Assembly (NCBI GenBank): GCA_031552145.1
Contig: JAVBMV010000007.1
Coordinates: 255,955-319,954, forward strand
Source: JAVBMV01 sp031552145
GTDB taxonomy: Bacteria > Myxococcota > Myxococcia > Myxococcales > UBA5297
DNA length: 64,000 bases
Reading direction: 5' to 3'
Positions 50,772 to 59,209 of the stretch are shown here, in pieces. The translations under genes were made by a program, and so were the position numbers. The number at the start of each line of letters is the position of its first letter. Within the stretch, counting starts at the first letter, position 1. The notes under the pieces are model-generated. The model was not told the origin of the DNA. It worked only from the letters and a program-made list of their open reading frames with translations, and made no database searches.

Positions 50772-51316
50772 GCGGCGCCGATCCCCGGTACGACAAGACC
50801 TGCGTGCAGCGCGCTCCGCCAGCGCCGCTCCCATCTTCACCGCCCGCGGCGAAGTTGGTCACAGCCGCGCCCGAGGGGGCAGAGCAGGCCGAGGTGCGCG
50901 AGGCGATCCGCCTGGTGACCTGCTGCGCCGAAGATATCTGGCGGCACCTGGGTCCAGGGCTCGAGCAGGAGCATTACTGCAGGGCACTCGAGATCGCGCT
51001 CGCCGCCTCCGGCGCGGTCGTCTCTCGGGAGCGGTGGTTGCCCATTCGCTATCGCCACGCCACGCTGGGTCGGCTCCAGGCGCCGCTCTTGATGCGCGCT
51101 CTGGCGATCGTGGTGGGGGCGCCGGGCCCGCGCGACGAGCGCGGGTGCGAGCGGCTCGACTCGCTCCTTCGCCTCTCGTGTCGGCGCACGGGTCTCAGTG
51201 TCACCTTCGGTCCGCGGGGCGCCGAGGTAGAGGAGCGGTGGCTGGAGGAGGCGCTCTTATTACAGATTGGTGGAGCGAAGACCGAGGGCGAACTCGCGCC
51301 CCTTGCCATTGATTGA
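50768..51316 (+). CDS. GxxExxY-like protein (degenerate PD-(D/E)xK_3)
   Basis: A 182-residue protein. The segment HLGPGLEQEHYCRALEIALAASGAVVSRERWLPIRYRHATLG matches the start of the GxxExxY family, a nuclease-fold group. The usual following catalytic D and E-x-K strand is not recognisable (LQAPLLMRALAIVVGA), so activity is unlikely. The GTG start overlaps the ComEA-like stop. Its last 57 bases overlap the 3' end of the opposite barrel gene. The family's function is unknown. It may be a fast-decaying gene. Confidence 0.5.
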   Translation: MSGADPRYDKTCVQRAPPAPLPSSPPAAKLVTAAPEGAEQAEVREAIRLVTCCAEDIWRHLGPGLEQEHYCRALEIALAASGAVVSRERWLPIRYRHATLGRLQAPLLMRALAIVVGAPGPRDERGCERLDSLLRLSCRRTGLSVTFGPRGAEVEERWLEEALLLQIGGAKTEGELAPLAID

Positions 51317-52141
51317 ATGGCGGTAGGCCGCCTCGATGATGACGACGTTGCCCACGAGCAGCGAGAGGCCTCCCGTGACGGAGCGCGACTCCCTCAGTCC
51401 ATCCTCGAAGAAGCCCAGCCGCGGCGCCAACACATTGGCCAAGAGGAGCTCGGCGCCAGCGGCGTAGCTCTGCACATTTTCGCCCGCGCCATTCTCCTCG
51501 AAGAGGACGTCGACATCGACGCGGAAGGAGGAGTCGGAGCCGTAGGCGACGCCGGCAGCGTAGGAGCGGCGTACCTCGGGGCTGCTCACGTCGATCAGGT
51601 TGTAGCCCACGCCGGAGAGCGTGAGGTTGGGCACCGGGATGATCATGAGCGCCGCGTCCATCGAGACGGCGCTGGTCGAGACGGGCTTGGAGAGGTCGAA
51701 GTACTTGGCGGTGATCCCGGCGAAGACCAGCTCCGAGATAGGGATGGCGAGCGCGGCGGCGATGAGGTTTCCCGTGCGCCGGGCGGCGCCATCGCCGGAA
51801 CGATAGTTGTAGTAGCCGACGGCGCCCGAGAGCGGCGTGGGGTCGGGCGCGTTGAGCTGGCTGTCCACCGCATCGATCCCCAAGACCTGGTAGCGGTGCT
51901 TCGAATCGATGAAGAGGCTGCCGGCGATGTTGAGGCGCGTGCTCGCGGCGATGCCCGCCGGGTTGACGAGCAGCGCTTCGTTTCCGCTGGCGAAGCCGCG
52001 GACGGCGCCGCCCATGCCCGCGGCCCTGACCGAGGTGAGATCGCGCGTGGTGGGCATGCCCTCCTCCGCGCGGAGCGTCGATGGTGCAAAGGTCAGCGAG
52101 AGCGCAAGGAGCGCGATCGGAATGGAGACTCTCTTTAGCAT
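51260..52141 (-). CDS. Outer-membrane beta-barrel protein (FadL/PorV-like)
   Basis: A 293-residue exported protein from the ATG at 52141. The signal peptide is IPIALLALSLTFAPSTLRAEE. The mature start AAGMGGAVRGFASGNEALLVNPAGIA is the typical N-terminal motif of FadL/PorV-type barrels. Alternating strands follow (SGAVGYYNYRSG, VFAGITAKYFDL, GVAYGSDSSFRVDVDVLFEE, VIIEAAYRHS). It may carry hydrophobic solutes or serve as a surface anchor; no substrate can be told. Its 3' end overlaps the convergent GxxExxY-like gene by 57 bp. Confidence 0.72.
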   Translation of the reverse strand: MLKRVSIPIALLALSLTFAPSTLRAEEGMPTTRDLTSVRAAGMGGAVRGFASGNEALLVNPAGIAASTRLNIAGSLFIDSKHRYQVLGIDAVDSQLNAPDPTPLSGAVGYYNYRSGDGAARRTGNLIAAALAIPISELVFAGITAKYFDLSKPVSTSAVSMDAALMIIPVPNLTLSGVGYNLIDVSSPEVRRSYAAGVAYGSDSSFRVDVDVLFEENGAGENVQSYAAGAELLLANVLAPRLGFFEDGLRESRSVTGGLSLLVGNVVIIEAAYRHSINGKGREFALGLRSTNL

Positions 52142-52264
52142 GGTGCAAGAGCTTATCCGCGGCGGCGCGGCGCGCAACTCGGGCGCCGGGGTTTCCACGC
52201 GGCGCCGCTGCTGCTACGCTCCGAACGAGTCGTCCCTCTAGAGACACCAGGGAAGGAGTAGACG

Positions 52265-52738
52265 ATGGATCAGCAAGCGCTCGAAGCATACCGGCAGCAG
52301 TTGAACCGACAGCTTGCGGAGCTCGTGGCCAATGGAGCGGAGACGCGGGGCCAGCTCGGCACGACCACCCAGCCGCTGCCCGATCCTTCGGATCGCGCCC
52401 AGGCAGAATCAGGGAGCGGCTTCGACCTGCGCATGCGCGACAGGGATCGCAAGCTGATCAACAAGATCCAGGAGGCACTGGAGCGGATCGAGGGCGGTAC
52501 TTTCGGGATTTGCGAGGATTGCGGACTGCCCATCGAGGAGAAGCGGCTGCGGGCGCGCCCCGTCACTTCGCAGTGCATCGACTGCAAGGAAGACTCGGAG
52601 CTGCGCGAGAATCGCATGCGCGAGACGGCGGCCGAGGGTGGAGCGCCGCGAGGCGCGTCACCGGCGGGGACGAAGGGCCCAAAGGGCGCGCTGGGCGAGG
52701 AGCCGAAGCGCCGCGAGGGGGCGCGCAAGCGCGGCTAG
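52265..52738 (+). CDS. DksA/TraR-family zinc-finger regulator
   Basis: A 157-residue protein with a coiled-coil N-terminal half (MRDRDRKLINKIQEALERIEGGTFGICEDCG) and a four-cysteine zinc finger, CEDCG...CIDCK. Proteins of this family enter the RNA polymerase secondary channel and modulate the stringent response. A basic, Pro/Gly-rich tail of about 45 residues follows the finger and is not part of standard DksA. GGAAGGAG lies seven bases before the ATG. The next gene begins three bases after its stop. Confidence 0.85.
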   Translation: MDQQALEAYRQQLNRQLAELVANGAETRGQLGTTTQPLPDPSDRAQAESGSGFDLRMRDRDRKLINKIQEALERIEGGTFGICEDCGLPIEEKRLRARPVTSQCIDCKEDSELRENRMRETAAEGGAPRGASPAGTKGPKGALGEEPKRREGARKRG

Positions 52739-52741
52739 CGC

Positions 52742-54184
52742 ATGATCATCATTACCCACGAGCTTCCCTTCTGGCTCGCGGTCTTCTGCGTCGCCTTTCT
52801 CGAGTCGCTCGACGGCTTTGGCGGCGCGGCCGAGATCGCGGGGAGCGCGCCGCTCTTCATGGTGTGGCTCTTGATGACGCCGCTCTCCGCCCTGCTCTAT
52901 GGCGGGGCGCAGCTGCTGCCGGCGCTCTTCACGAGGAGAGGGTGCGCGCTCTTTCTCCACCGCGCGGGCGTGAGCACTTGGCTCACACCCGGCGCGCGCC
53001 CCTACTCGCGCCTGGGACAGCTGGGCGCGATGCTGCTCGGGCCGCTGACCGCCTTCGCTATCGCCGCGCTTGCCGCGTTGCTCCGAGACGCGGCGCCGAT
53101 CGAGTCGGTGCTGGTGTTGGAGGGGCTGCGCGCGCTCTTCGTCGTCTCGCTCATCTTGGGACTGTGCAATCTGCTCCCCATCCTGCCCTTCGACGCGGCG
53201 CGCCTGCTCGCCGCCTGGTTTGGCCCGGTCGCGGCGCTGGGGCTGAGCGCGCTCTTCTCGGGCCTGCTCGCCGCGGCGGGACTCGTCTGGGCTTTCCTCA
53301 CGGGGAACAGCTCCGCGTTGATGGGAGGCGCGGCGCTCTCTGTGGTGACGGTCCTCTATCTACTGCGTCGGCGCGCCTATGCATCCGGGCGAGGAGGCGC
53401 GGCCCCAGCGCAGGCGGGCGCCGCGCAGACCGAAACGCTGGCCGGCGCGTTGGAAGAAGGATGGAGACGGCTCGCCAGCGGCGATCAGGCCGGCGCGTCG
53501 CGCGCCGCCGGCCAGGTGCTCGGCCTGGCGCAGGAGCCCTCCGAGCGAAACAGTGCGCGCGATCTGCTGGCCTGGTCGGCGCTGGCGCGCGCCGAGGCGG
53601 GCGAGGCGAGGGCCGCGCTGGAGCGGTGCGAGCCGCCCGAGGCGGCGCGCGCCCTCACCTCGGCGTTGGTGTTAGAAGCCCAAGGCGAGAGCGCCGAGGC
53701 ACTCCCTCACGCCTACAGGGCCATCGCTCAAGAGCCGTGCGATACGAGCGCGAATCTGCTGGTGCGCCTCTTGGCGGAAGAACGGCGCTTTGACGAGGCG
53801 CTCGCGCTATGTGAGCAGTTTCAGTGGATCAGGGCGGTCGCGAGGACGGTCGCCTTCGCGGAGCTGGAGCTCGCGCGGGGCGAGCCGGCCGCCGCCTCGA
53901 GGCGCTTCGAGGCGCTGATGGGAGAAGGGGGCGAGGGCCGGGCGATCGATGCCTACAACGCGGCTTGCCTCTTTGGCCGCCGCGCAGAGGGCGCGCTCGC
54001 CTTCGAGTGGCTGCGCCGCGCCGTCGATGCCGGCTTCTCCGATCGCGCTTGGGTAGAGCGCGATCCCGATCTGGCGCTGCTGCGGTCCGAGGGAGGGCAG
54101 GCACGCATCGAGGCGCTCTTTTCACCAGTCGAGGGGGCGGTCCCGAGGGGGCCTGGTGGGGGTGTGGGCGGATCCGCCGCTTGA
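52742..54184 (+). CDS. Degenerate M50-like membrane protein fused to TPRs
   Basis: A 480-residue protein. The first 210 residues contain about six membrane segments. CNLLPILPFDAARLL near residue 142 matches the second motif (N-x2-P-x2-P-x-D) of M50 site-2 proteases. The first motif should be HExxH, but the protein begins MIIITHELPFW, keeping only His-Glu. It is therefore probably not an active metalloprotease. Residues about 225-470 are TPR-like and end in AYNAACLFGRRAEGALAFEWLRRAVDAGF followed by ERDPDLALL, the TPR end-of-group signature. It starts three bases after the DksA-family gene. A scaffold or sensor role is conceivable but unproved. Confidence 0.6.
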   Translation: MIIITHELPFWLAVFCVAFLESLDGFGGAAEIAGSAPLFMVWLLMTPLSALLYGGAQLLPALFTRRGCALFLHRAGVSTWLTPGARPYSRLGQLGAMLLGPLTAFAIAALAALLRDAAPIESVLVLEGLRALFVVSLILGLCNLLPILPFDAARLLAAWFGPVAALGLSALFSGLLAAAGLVWAFLTGNSSALMGGAALSVVTVLYLLRRRAYASGRGGAAPAQAGAAQTETLAGALEEGWRRLASGDQAGASRAAGQVLGLAQEPSERNSARDLLAWSALARAEAGEARAALERCEPPEAARALTSALVLEAQGESAEALPHAYRAIAQEPCDTSANLLVRLLAEERRFDEALALCEQFQWIRAVARTVAFAELELARGEPAAASRRFEALMGEGGEGRAIDAYNAACLFGRRAEGALAFEWLRRAVDAGFSDRAWVERDPDLALLRSEGGQARIEALFSPVEGAVPRGPGGGVGGSAA

Positions 54185-54208
54185 GCTGACTGGGTTTCCG
54201 GGTAGACT
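54181..54208 (+). promoter_or_regulatory. Candidate promoter of the PEGA-domain gene
   Basis: TTGAGC (54181-54186, overlapping the previous stop) and TAGACT (54203-54208) are 16 bp apart, 36 bases before the ATG at 54245. The same -35 hexamer is paired with TAGGAT upstream of 18398. Confidence 0.4.
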
Positions 54209-54244
54209 AGGCCTCTTTGGTATTGCGGTATGGAGGTCTCGAGT

Positions 54245-55579
54245 ATGTCTCTCTCTCTGCGTTCGCTCGCCGTCGCCCTTCTCTGCGCGCTGCTCGCTCC
54301 GGCCCTGGCCGCGCGCGCCCAGCAGGCGCCCGCCGCCGGCTCCAGCCAGCAGTCGCTATTGGTGCTCCCCTTCGCGCCGCTCAATGGGCAGGTGCCCGAG
54401 CGCGCCGGACTCTACGTCGCCAACCAGGTGGCGCGCGAAGTGGGCAACATCGGCACCATCCAGTCTTCGGTGCTCAACGTCGATCCCGACGAGGCGGGCG
54501 ACGGAGCGCTGAGCGCGGCGCGCAACGCGGTCTCCGAGGCACAGAAGATGGTCGCTCAGCGCCGCTTCGGCGCCGCGGCCGATTCATGGAAGCGCGCCAT
54601 CGAGAAATTCGACGAGGCCGCGGGGCGGCTGGTCGACGTCGCCGAGCTCTCCGATGCCCACGTCGAGTATGCCGTGGTGCTCTACGCCATCGGGCGCGAC
54701 GAAGAAGGCGCCAAGGAGCTGGCCAACGCCATCTCGCTGACGCCTTTCCGCACCTTCGCGAGGGAGGGGACCAGCCCGCTCTTCTCTGCGACGGTGAAGC
54801 GCATCCGCGATCAGGTGCTCGATCCCAAGGCGAAGCGGGCTGCCATCCTCTTCGAGTCCCGCCCCTCGGGCGCGAAGGTGTTGCTCGATGGCGAAGTGGT
54901 CGCCGACGGCGAGGCTGGCTGGCGCACTCCCTACACCTACAAGGAGCTGCCCCCCGGCAAGCATCACTGGCGCATGCTCTTCTCCTCCAGCGAGCCGGCG
55001 GGTGGAGTGCTCTTCCTCGAGCGCGGCGCCACGATCACTGTGAAGAGCGGCCTCGTCGGCAAGGGCGAGGTGGCGCGCATCAATTCGATTCTCATCTCCA
55101 ACAAGGTGACCCCCGAGGTCGTCGACGCGGTGCGCTCGCTGGCGGAGCGCGAGAAGAGCGAGCTCGTCCTCTTCGGCGCGCTCTACGCCTACGAGGAGCT
55201 GCAGCAACCCACGCTCTCCTTCGATGCCTACGTCTATTCGACCAAGACGAATGCCGTCGCGCGCCTGAAGCGGAAGACCTTCGACCAGGAGCTGATCGGC
55301 GCGGGTATGGCCATGTACGAGGTGGCGACAGAGCTCTCCAGCAAGCTGGAGGAGTTTGGCAAGGGCGAGACCCTGCCCTCGACGATCAACGGCTCGATGC
55401 TGCCCGAGGGGGCCATCGGCAAGAGGGAGCGGCTCTTCAAGATGCCCAGCGAGCTGGAGGCAGAGGGGCAGGAGGTGGGGCCCGCGAAGCCCGCCTCTGG
55501 TCCCGCGCAGCGGCGCGGCCCGGTTGGGCCCGGCGGGAAGAAGGGCTCGGCCATCAAGCTGAATGAGCGGGAGCGCTAG
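54245..55579 (+). CDS. Exported PEGA-domain protein
   Basis: A 444-residue protein with a signal peptide (LAVALLCALLAPALAARA). A TPR-like helical region spans about residues 85-175 (AQKMVAQRRFGAAADSWKRAIEKFDEAAGRLVDVAELSDAHVEYAVVLYAIG). A PEGA domain follows (ILFESRPSGAKVLLDGEVVADGEAGWRTPYTYKELPPGKHHWRM), then a mixed domain without a clear match. PEGA domains are surface or periplasmic beta modules in many myxobacterial proteins. GGAGG lies eight bases before the ATG at 54245, which is preferred to the ATG at 54230. Its 3' end overlaps gluQ by 17 bp. Confidence 0.75.
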   Translation: MSLSLRSLAVALLCALLAPALAARAQQAPAAGSSQQSLLVLPFAPLNGQVPERAGLYVANQVAREVGNIGTIQSSVLNVDPDEAGDGALSAARNAVSEAQKMVAQRRFGAAADSWKRAIEKFDEAAGRLVDVAELSDAHVEYAVVLYAIGRDEEGAKELANAISLTPFRTFAREGTSPLFSATVKRIRDQVLDPKAKRAAILFESRPSGAKVLLDGEVVADGEAGWRTPYTYKELPPGKHHWRMLFSSSEPAGGVLFLERGATITVKSGLVGKGEVARINSILISNKVTPEVVDAVRSLAEREKSELVLFGALYAYEELQQPTLSFDAYVYSTKTNAVARLKRKTFDQELIGAGMAMYEVATELSSKLEEFGKGETLPSTINGSMLPEGAIGKRERLFKMPSELEAEGQEVGPAKPASGPAQRRGPVGPGGKKGSAIKLNERER

Positions 55580-56633
55580 TTCGAACGCGGCTTCGGTGAG
55601 GGGGCGCTTCGCGCCCAGCCCCACCGGCGCGTTACACTTAGGCAACCTGCGCACGGCGCTGCTCGCCTGGCTGCAGGCGCGCGCGGAGGGTGGAGTCTTC
55701 ATCCTGCGGGTGGAGGATCTCGATCGCCCGCGCGTCCTGCCCGGCGCGGCCGAGGCGCTCGCCGCCGAACTGCGCTGGGTGGGCCTCGACTGGGACGAGG
55801 GGCCCGACGTCGGGGGCGCGCACGCTCCCTATCTCCAGTCGGAGCGCATGGAACTCTACCGCGGCGCGCTTGCCCGATTGGAGCGCGCGGGGCGCCTCTA
55901 CCCCTGCTATTGCAGCCGCGCCGAGGTGGCGCGCATCGCCTCGGCGCCGCATGGCCCATGGGATGATGGCCCTCGCTATCCCGGCACCTGCCGCTCGCTG
56001 ACAGCGGAGCGGCGGGCCGAGCTCGAGGCGGAGCTGGCCCGGGCGGGCCGCGCTCCCTGCCTCCGCTTTCGACTCGCGGCTGCGCCCGGCGAGGAGGGGG
56101 GCTTCACCGACGGACTCCAGGGCGCCTGCCGCTTCGACCTGGAGCGGGAGCTGGGCGACTTTCCGGTCTGGAGGGCCGACGGGCTGCCCTCCTACCAACT
56201 CGCTACAGCGCTCGATGACGCCCTGATGGGAATTACCCACGTGCTGCGGGGCGAGGATCTGCTCTCATCCACGCCCCGTCAGCTGCAGCTCATACGGGCG
56301 CTGGGGCTGGCGGAGCCCACCTATTTGCATGTTCCGCTGCTCTCGACCGCTACGGGAGAGCGCATGGCCAAGCGAAAGGGAGAGGGCTCCATCTCCTGGT
56401 ATCGCGAGCGCGGCGCGTCTCCGGGCAGGCTGGTTGCCGCGCTCGCGCGCACCTTCGGTGCGCGGGCCTGTCGGGAGCTGGGGCTCTCGAGCCCAGAGGC
56501 GGAGCTCACCCCACGCGAGCTACTCTCCAGGGCCGGCCGTTCGTGGCGCGAATTTGCGTGCGAAAGGGCGTCCGAGAACTTGCGGATGTCATCGCATCAC
56601 CTACAATGCCTTGAGCCTCGCGAGGGGAGTTGA
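55563..56633 (+). CDS. gluQ: Glutamyl-Q tRNA(Asp) synthetase
   Basis: A 356-residue relative of glutamyl-tRNA synthetase lacking the anticodon-binding domain. It attaches glutamate to queuosine in tRNA-Asp. The HIGH motif is GALHLGN, the KMSKS loop is RMAKRKG, and the zinc ligands CYC with the Tyr and Cys of RYPGTC mark the GluQ subgroup. It is about 50 residues longer than E. coli GluQ, with an extended C-terminus. The ATG lies inside the end of the PEGA-domain gene. Confidence 0.9.
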   Translation: MSGSASSNAASVRGRFAPSPTGALHLGNLRTALLAWLQARAEGGVFILRVEDLDRPRVLPGAAEALAAELRWVGLDWDEGPDVGGAHAPYLQSERMELYRGALARLERAGRLYPCYCSRAEVARIASAPHGPWDDGPRYPGTCRSLTAERRAELEAELARAGRAPCLRFRLAAAPGEEGGFTDGLQGACRFDLERELGDFPVWRADGLPSYQLATALDDALMGITHVLRGEDLLSSTPRQLQLIRALGLAEPTYLHVPLLSTATGERMAKRKGEGSISWYRERGASPGRLVAALARTFGARACRELGLSSPEAELTPRELLSRAGRSWREFACERASENLRMSSHHLQCLEPREGS

Positions 56634-56687
56634 ACCCATCTCTTTCCCGCCCGGAAAGGAAAGCAGCCGGGCGATAGAGGGCAGCGC

Positions 56688-57032
56688 ATGCAGCGACCGG
56701 AAAAGTCCACAGCTACTGTCGAGACGACCGATGTCACCCGGGCTCTTGCGCGCTCCTCTCCTCGGAAAGGCATGCTCTCCTCTACAGAGGAGAAGGCGCT
56801 CCGCATGCGCCACGGCGCCTCTGTCGAGCGCGCTGCGCCGCTGCCGATGCAAGGAGAGGGAAACCCGGAGCTGAAGAGCGAGCTGAGGCTCATCGAACTC
56901 GAGCTCTACCGCGCCTACAAGCAGCACATGGCGGCGCAGGCCGAGGCCAAGAGGGCGGCGCAGCCAGCCGTCGTCCCCACGAGCTCCAGGGCAAAAGAGA
57001 AGATCGTTCGCGCACTGCGAAAGGTTAAATAG
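56688..57032 (+). CDS. Small protein of unknown function
   Basis: A 114-residue protein, not recognised. The first 60 residues are Ser/Thr/Arg-rich and probably disordered. A charged helix follows at about 62-90 (ELKSELRLIELELYRAYKQHMAAQAEAKRAA), and the end is basic (AKEKIVRALRKVK). No signal peptide or membrane helix. It lies between gluQ and the DUF4388-J-TPR gene on the same strand. Coding is supported mainly by frame and position. Confidence 0.4.
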   Translation: MQRPEKSTATVETTDVTRALARSSPRKGMLSSTEEKALRMRHGASVERAAPLPMQGEGNPELKSELRLIELELYRAYKQHMAAQAEAKRAAQPAVVPTSSRAKEKIVRALRKVK

Positions 57033-57119
57033 GGCCAGATCCGACCGCCAGCGGGAGCGGCCAGAGCGCAGCGGATGCTCCTCGGCGGCGCCCGCAGGGT
57101 TTTTCTTTGGAAGCCGCAC

Positions 57120-58781
57120 ATGACGGATGCGCAGGGGCAGACTCGTACCGAAGGGCCCTCGACCCAGGCGGCCTCGCCATGGCCTGTCGAGTTCGGGTCT
57201 GGCGCCTTCACCAGTGACGCATCTGCCGCCAGCTCTCCCTACAGGCTCTTTGCCTCTCTCGCTCACGCGGGCCGTACCGGTCTGCTGAGGTTGGAATATA
57301 AAGAGGGATGGTACGCCATCGCCTTCCGCCGAGGGGTGCCCGAGGGAGCTGTCTCGTCGCGCGCTGAAGAGAGCTTCGGCGAATACTTGGTGGCGACGCG
57401 AGCGCTGAGCAGAGAACGGCTCGAGGAGATGAGCGCCGCCGCCGGGGCCGATCTCTTGGTCGCGCTCATCTCGAGCCAGGCGCTCGATCTCCCCACGGCC
57501 CTCGGCCACGTGGCGAACCATGCGCGCATCCTGATCGGGCGCGCGCTGAGGCAGCACGAGGGGCGTTACGGCTTCGAGTCCGAGGGAAAGCTCGCCGGCG
57601 CGGGGGGGGCGCAGCTCGGCGATCGCTGGGGCGTCTTGGCCGACGCGGTGCGTCAGCTTGGGCTCGACTCTCTCTCCCGCAGGCTCGGCGCCTACATTTG
57701 GCATCGGACGCTTCAAGGAACGGGGCCGCTCACCGCCTCGCAGATGAAGCTGACCGCGCAGGAAGCTCGGGCGGCCTCGATGCTCGAGAAGGGCGAATGC
57801 CTCTTCACGATCTACAGAGGCGCCGGCCTCGATCCACACGTTCTGCTGAGGACCGCCTTCCTGCTCTGGCAGACGGGCATCCTGGCCTTCGGTGAGCGCG
57901 CCGAGGAGGCGGTGCAGCAGGCGCGTGCCGGCACCCCGGTGCCACAGAACACGCAGAGCACACCGCCCCCCCCGGGTCCCGCGCAGAGCTCGAAGACCCC
58001 TCCGCCCCCGGCGCAGCCGCGGCTCCCCACCTCCTCGCCGACGGCGATCCTGCGCGCCCAGACCGTCATGGGCGCGTCGTCCAAGCCTAAGCTGCCCCAA
58101 TCCGAAGGAGAGCTGAAGGCCTTCTTGGTCGAGCTGCCGACCAAAAATCACTTCGAGGTGCTGGGGCTGGTGCGCACCGCCACCCCCGCCCGGATCAAGG
58201 TCGCCTACTTTGAACGCGCCAAGTTCTATCACCCCGATCGCATCCCGCTAGGCGCCAGTGAAGAGCTCAGGCGCCTCATGACCGACGTCTTCTCGGCCAT
58301 CGGCGCCGCATGGCACGTGTTGGGGCACGACAAGCGGCGGGCCGCCTATCTCGAGGAACTCGACTGCGGTGGCACCGGGGGGCGCAACACGGCGGATGTG
58401 CTCTCGATCCTGGCCTCAGAAGATCACTTCCGCAAGGGATGTCACCTGGCGGAGGCCAGGCGCTTCCAGGATGCGCTCGTCGAGCTCGAGCAGGCCGTGA
58501 AGCTCAATCCCCGAGAGGGTGAGTTTCTGGCGTGGCGCGCCTATGTGTCCTTCATGACGGCGCGCGATGTGACCGCGGCAAAGAGGGAGACGCTCGACAG
58601 CTTCGAGGAGTCCTTCAAGCTCAGCCCTCGCTGTGCCCAGAGCTACCTGCTCCATGGACGCGTGTTGCGCGCGTTGGGCGATCCGGCGGGCGCGCAGAGA
58701 GCATATAAGAAGGCGCTGGAGCTGGAACCGAAACACGCCGAGGCGCAAGCGGAGCTCAAGCGCCTCACCGACAAACGGTGA
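57120..58781 (+). CDS. DUF4388 - J-domain - TPR protein
   Basis: A 553-residue protein from the ATG at 57120 (an ATG at 57075 is also in frame). Residues about 30-120 look like a DUF4388/PATAN domain (YRLFASLAHAGRTGLLRLEYKEGWYAIAFRRGVPEGAVSS). A Pro/Thr-rich linker lies near 275-320. A J-domain at about 343-413 keeps the HPD motif (KFYHPDRI), so it should stimulate an Hsp70. The C-terminus holds TPRs (ALVELEQAVKLNPREGEFL, AQRAYKKALELEPKHAEAQ). Such fusions are frequent in myxobacteria, where DUF4388 proteins are tied to signalling or motility; its partner is unknown. Confidence 0.78.
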   Translation: MTDAQGQTRTEGPSTQAASPWPVEFGSGAFTSDASAASSPYRLFASLAHAGRTGLLRLEYKEGWYAIAFRRGVPEGAVSSRAEESFGEYLVATRALSRERLEEMSAAAGADLLVALISSQALDLPTALGHVANHARILIGRALRQHEGRYGFESEGKLAGAGGAQLGDRWGVLADAVRQLGLDSLSRRLGAYIWHRTLQGTGPLTASQMKLTAQEARAASMLEKGECLFTIYRGAGLDPHVLLRTAFLLWQTGILAFGERAEEAVQQARAGTPVPQNTQSTPPPPGPAQSSKTPPPPAQPRLPTSSPTAILRAQTVMGASSKPKLPQSEGELKAFLVELPTKNHFEVLGLVRTATPARIKVAYFERAKFYHPDRIPLGASEELRRLMTDVFSAIGAAWHVLGHDKRRAAYLEELDCGGTGGRNTADVLSILASEDHFRKGCHLAEARRFQDALVELEQAVKLNPREGEFLAWRAYVSFMTARDVTAAKRETLDSFEESFKLSPRCAQSYLLHGRVLRALGDPAGAQRAYKKALELEPKHAEAQAELKRLTDKR

Positions 58782-58800
58782 GCGGCGGCGAGAGGGTCTA

Positions 58801-59205
58801 TTGACCGAGACATTGAATGGAAAGCAGCGGCGTGCGCTGAGGGCCCTTGGCCATCACCTCGCGGCGGTAGTGCAGGTGGGCAAGGAGGGCACATCGGCGG
58901 CGCTGGTCGCCGCCGTGAGCGAGGCGCTCGACGAGCATGAGCTCATCAAGCTCAAGGTCCTCGAGAGCTCGCCGCTCGACAGGCATGAGGTGGCCGAGAC
59001 GCTGGCGGAGCAATGCGCCGCGGAGGTGGCGCAGCTGCTGGGCAACACCATCCTTCTCTTCAAGCGCAACGAAGAGGAGCCGCGCATCGCGCTGCCGGGA
59101 ATGCCGCTGCCGCCCAAGGAGCGAACGGGGCCCGGCGAGGGCGGCCGACCCGTCGCGCGCAGGCGCAAGGCGCCACCGCGCGGGCCAGGGAGTCGGCGCC
59201 AGTAG
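58801..59205 (+). CDS. yhbY: YhbY-type CRS1/CRM RNA-binding protein
   Basis: A 134-residue protein with a single CRM domain (LNGKQRRALRALGHHLAAVVQVGKEGTSAALVAAVSEALDEHELIKLKVLE, then GNTILLFKRN). YhbY binds pre-50S ribosomal particles. The start is a TTG at 58801 with GAGAGGG upstream; no ATG or GTG fits the domain start. A basic tail of about 40 residues is extra. It converges with the next gene, leaving four bases between stops. Confidence 0.85.
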   Translation: MTETLNGKQRRALRALGHHLAAVVQVGKEGTSAALVAAVSEALDEHELIKLKVLESSPLDRHEVAETLAEQCAAEVAQLLGNTILLFKRNEEEPRIALPGMPLPPKERTGPGEGGRPVARRRKAPPRGPGSRRQ

Positions 59206-59209
59206 CGCG

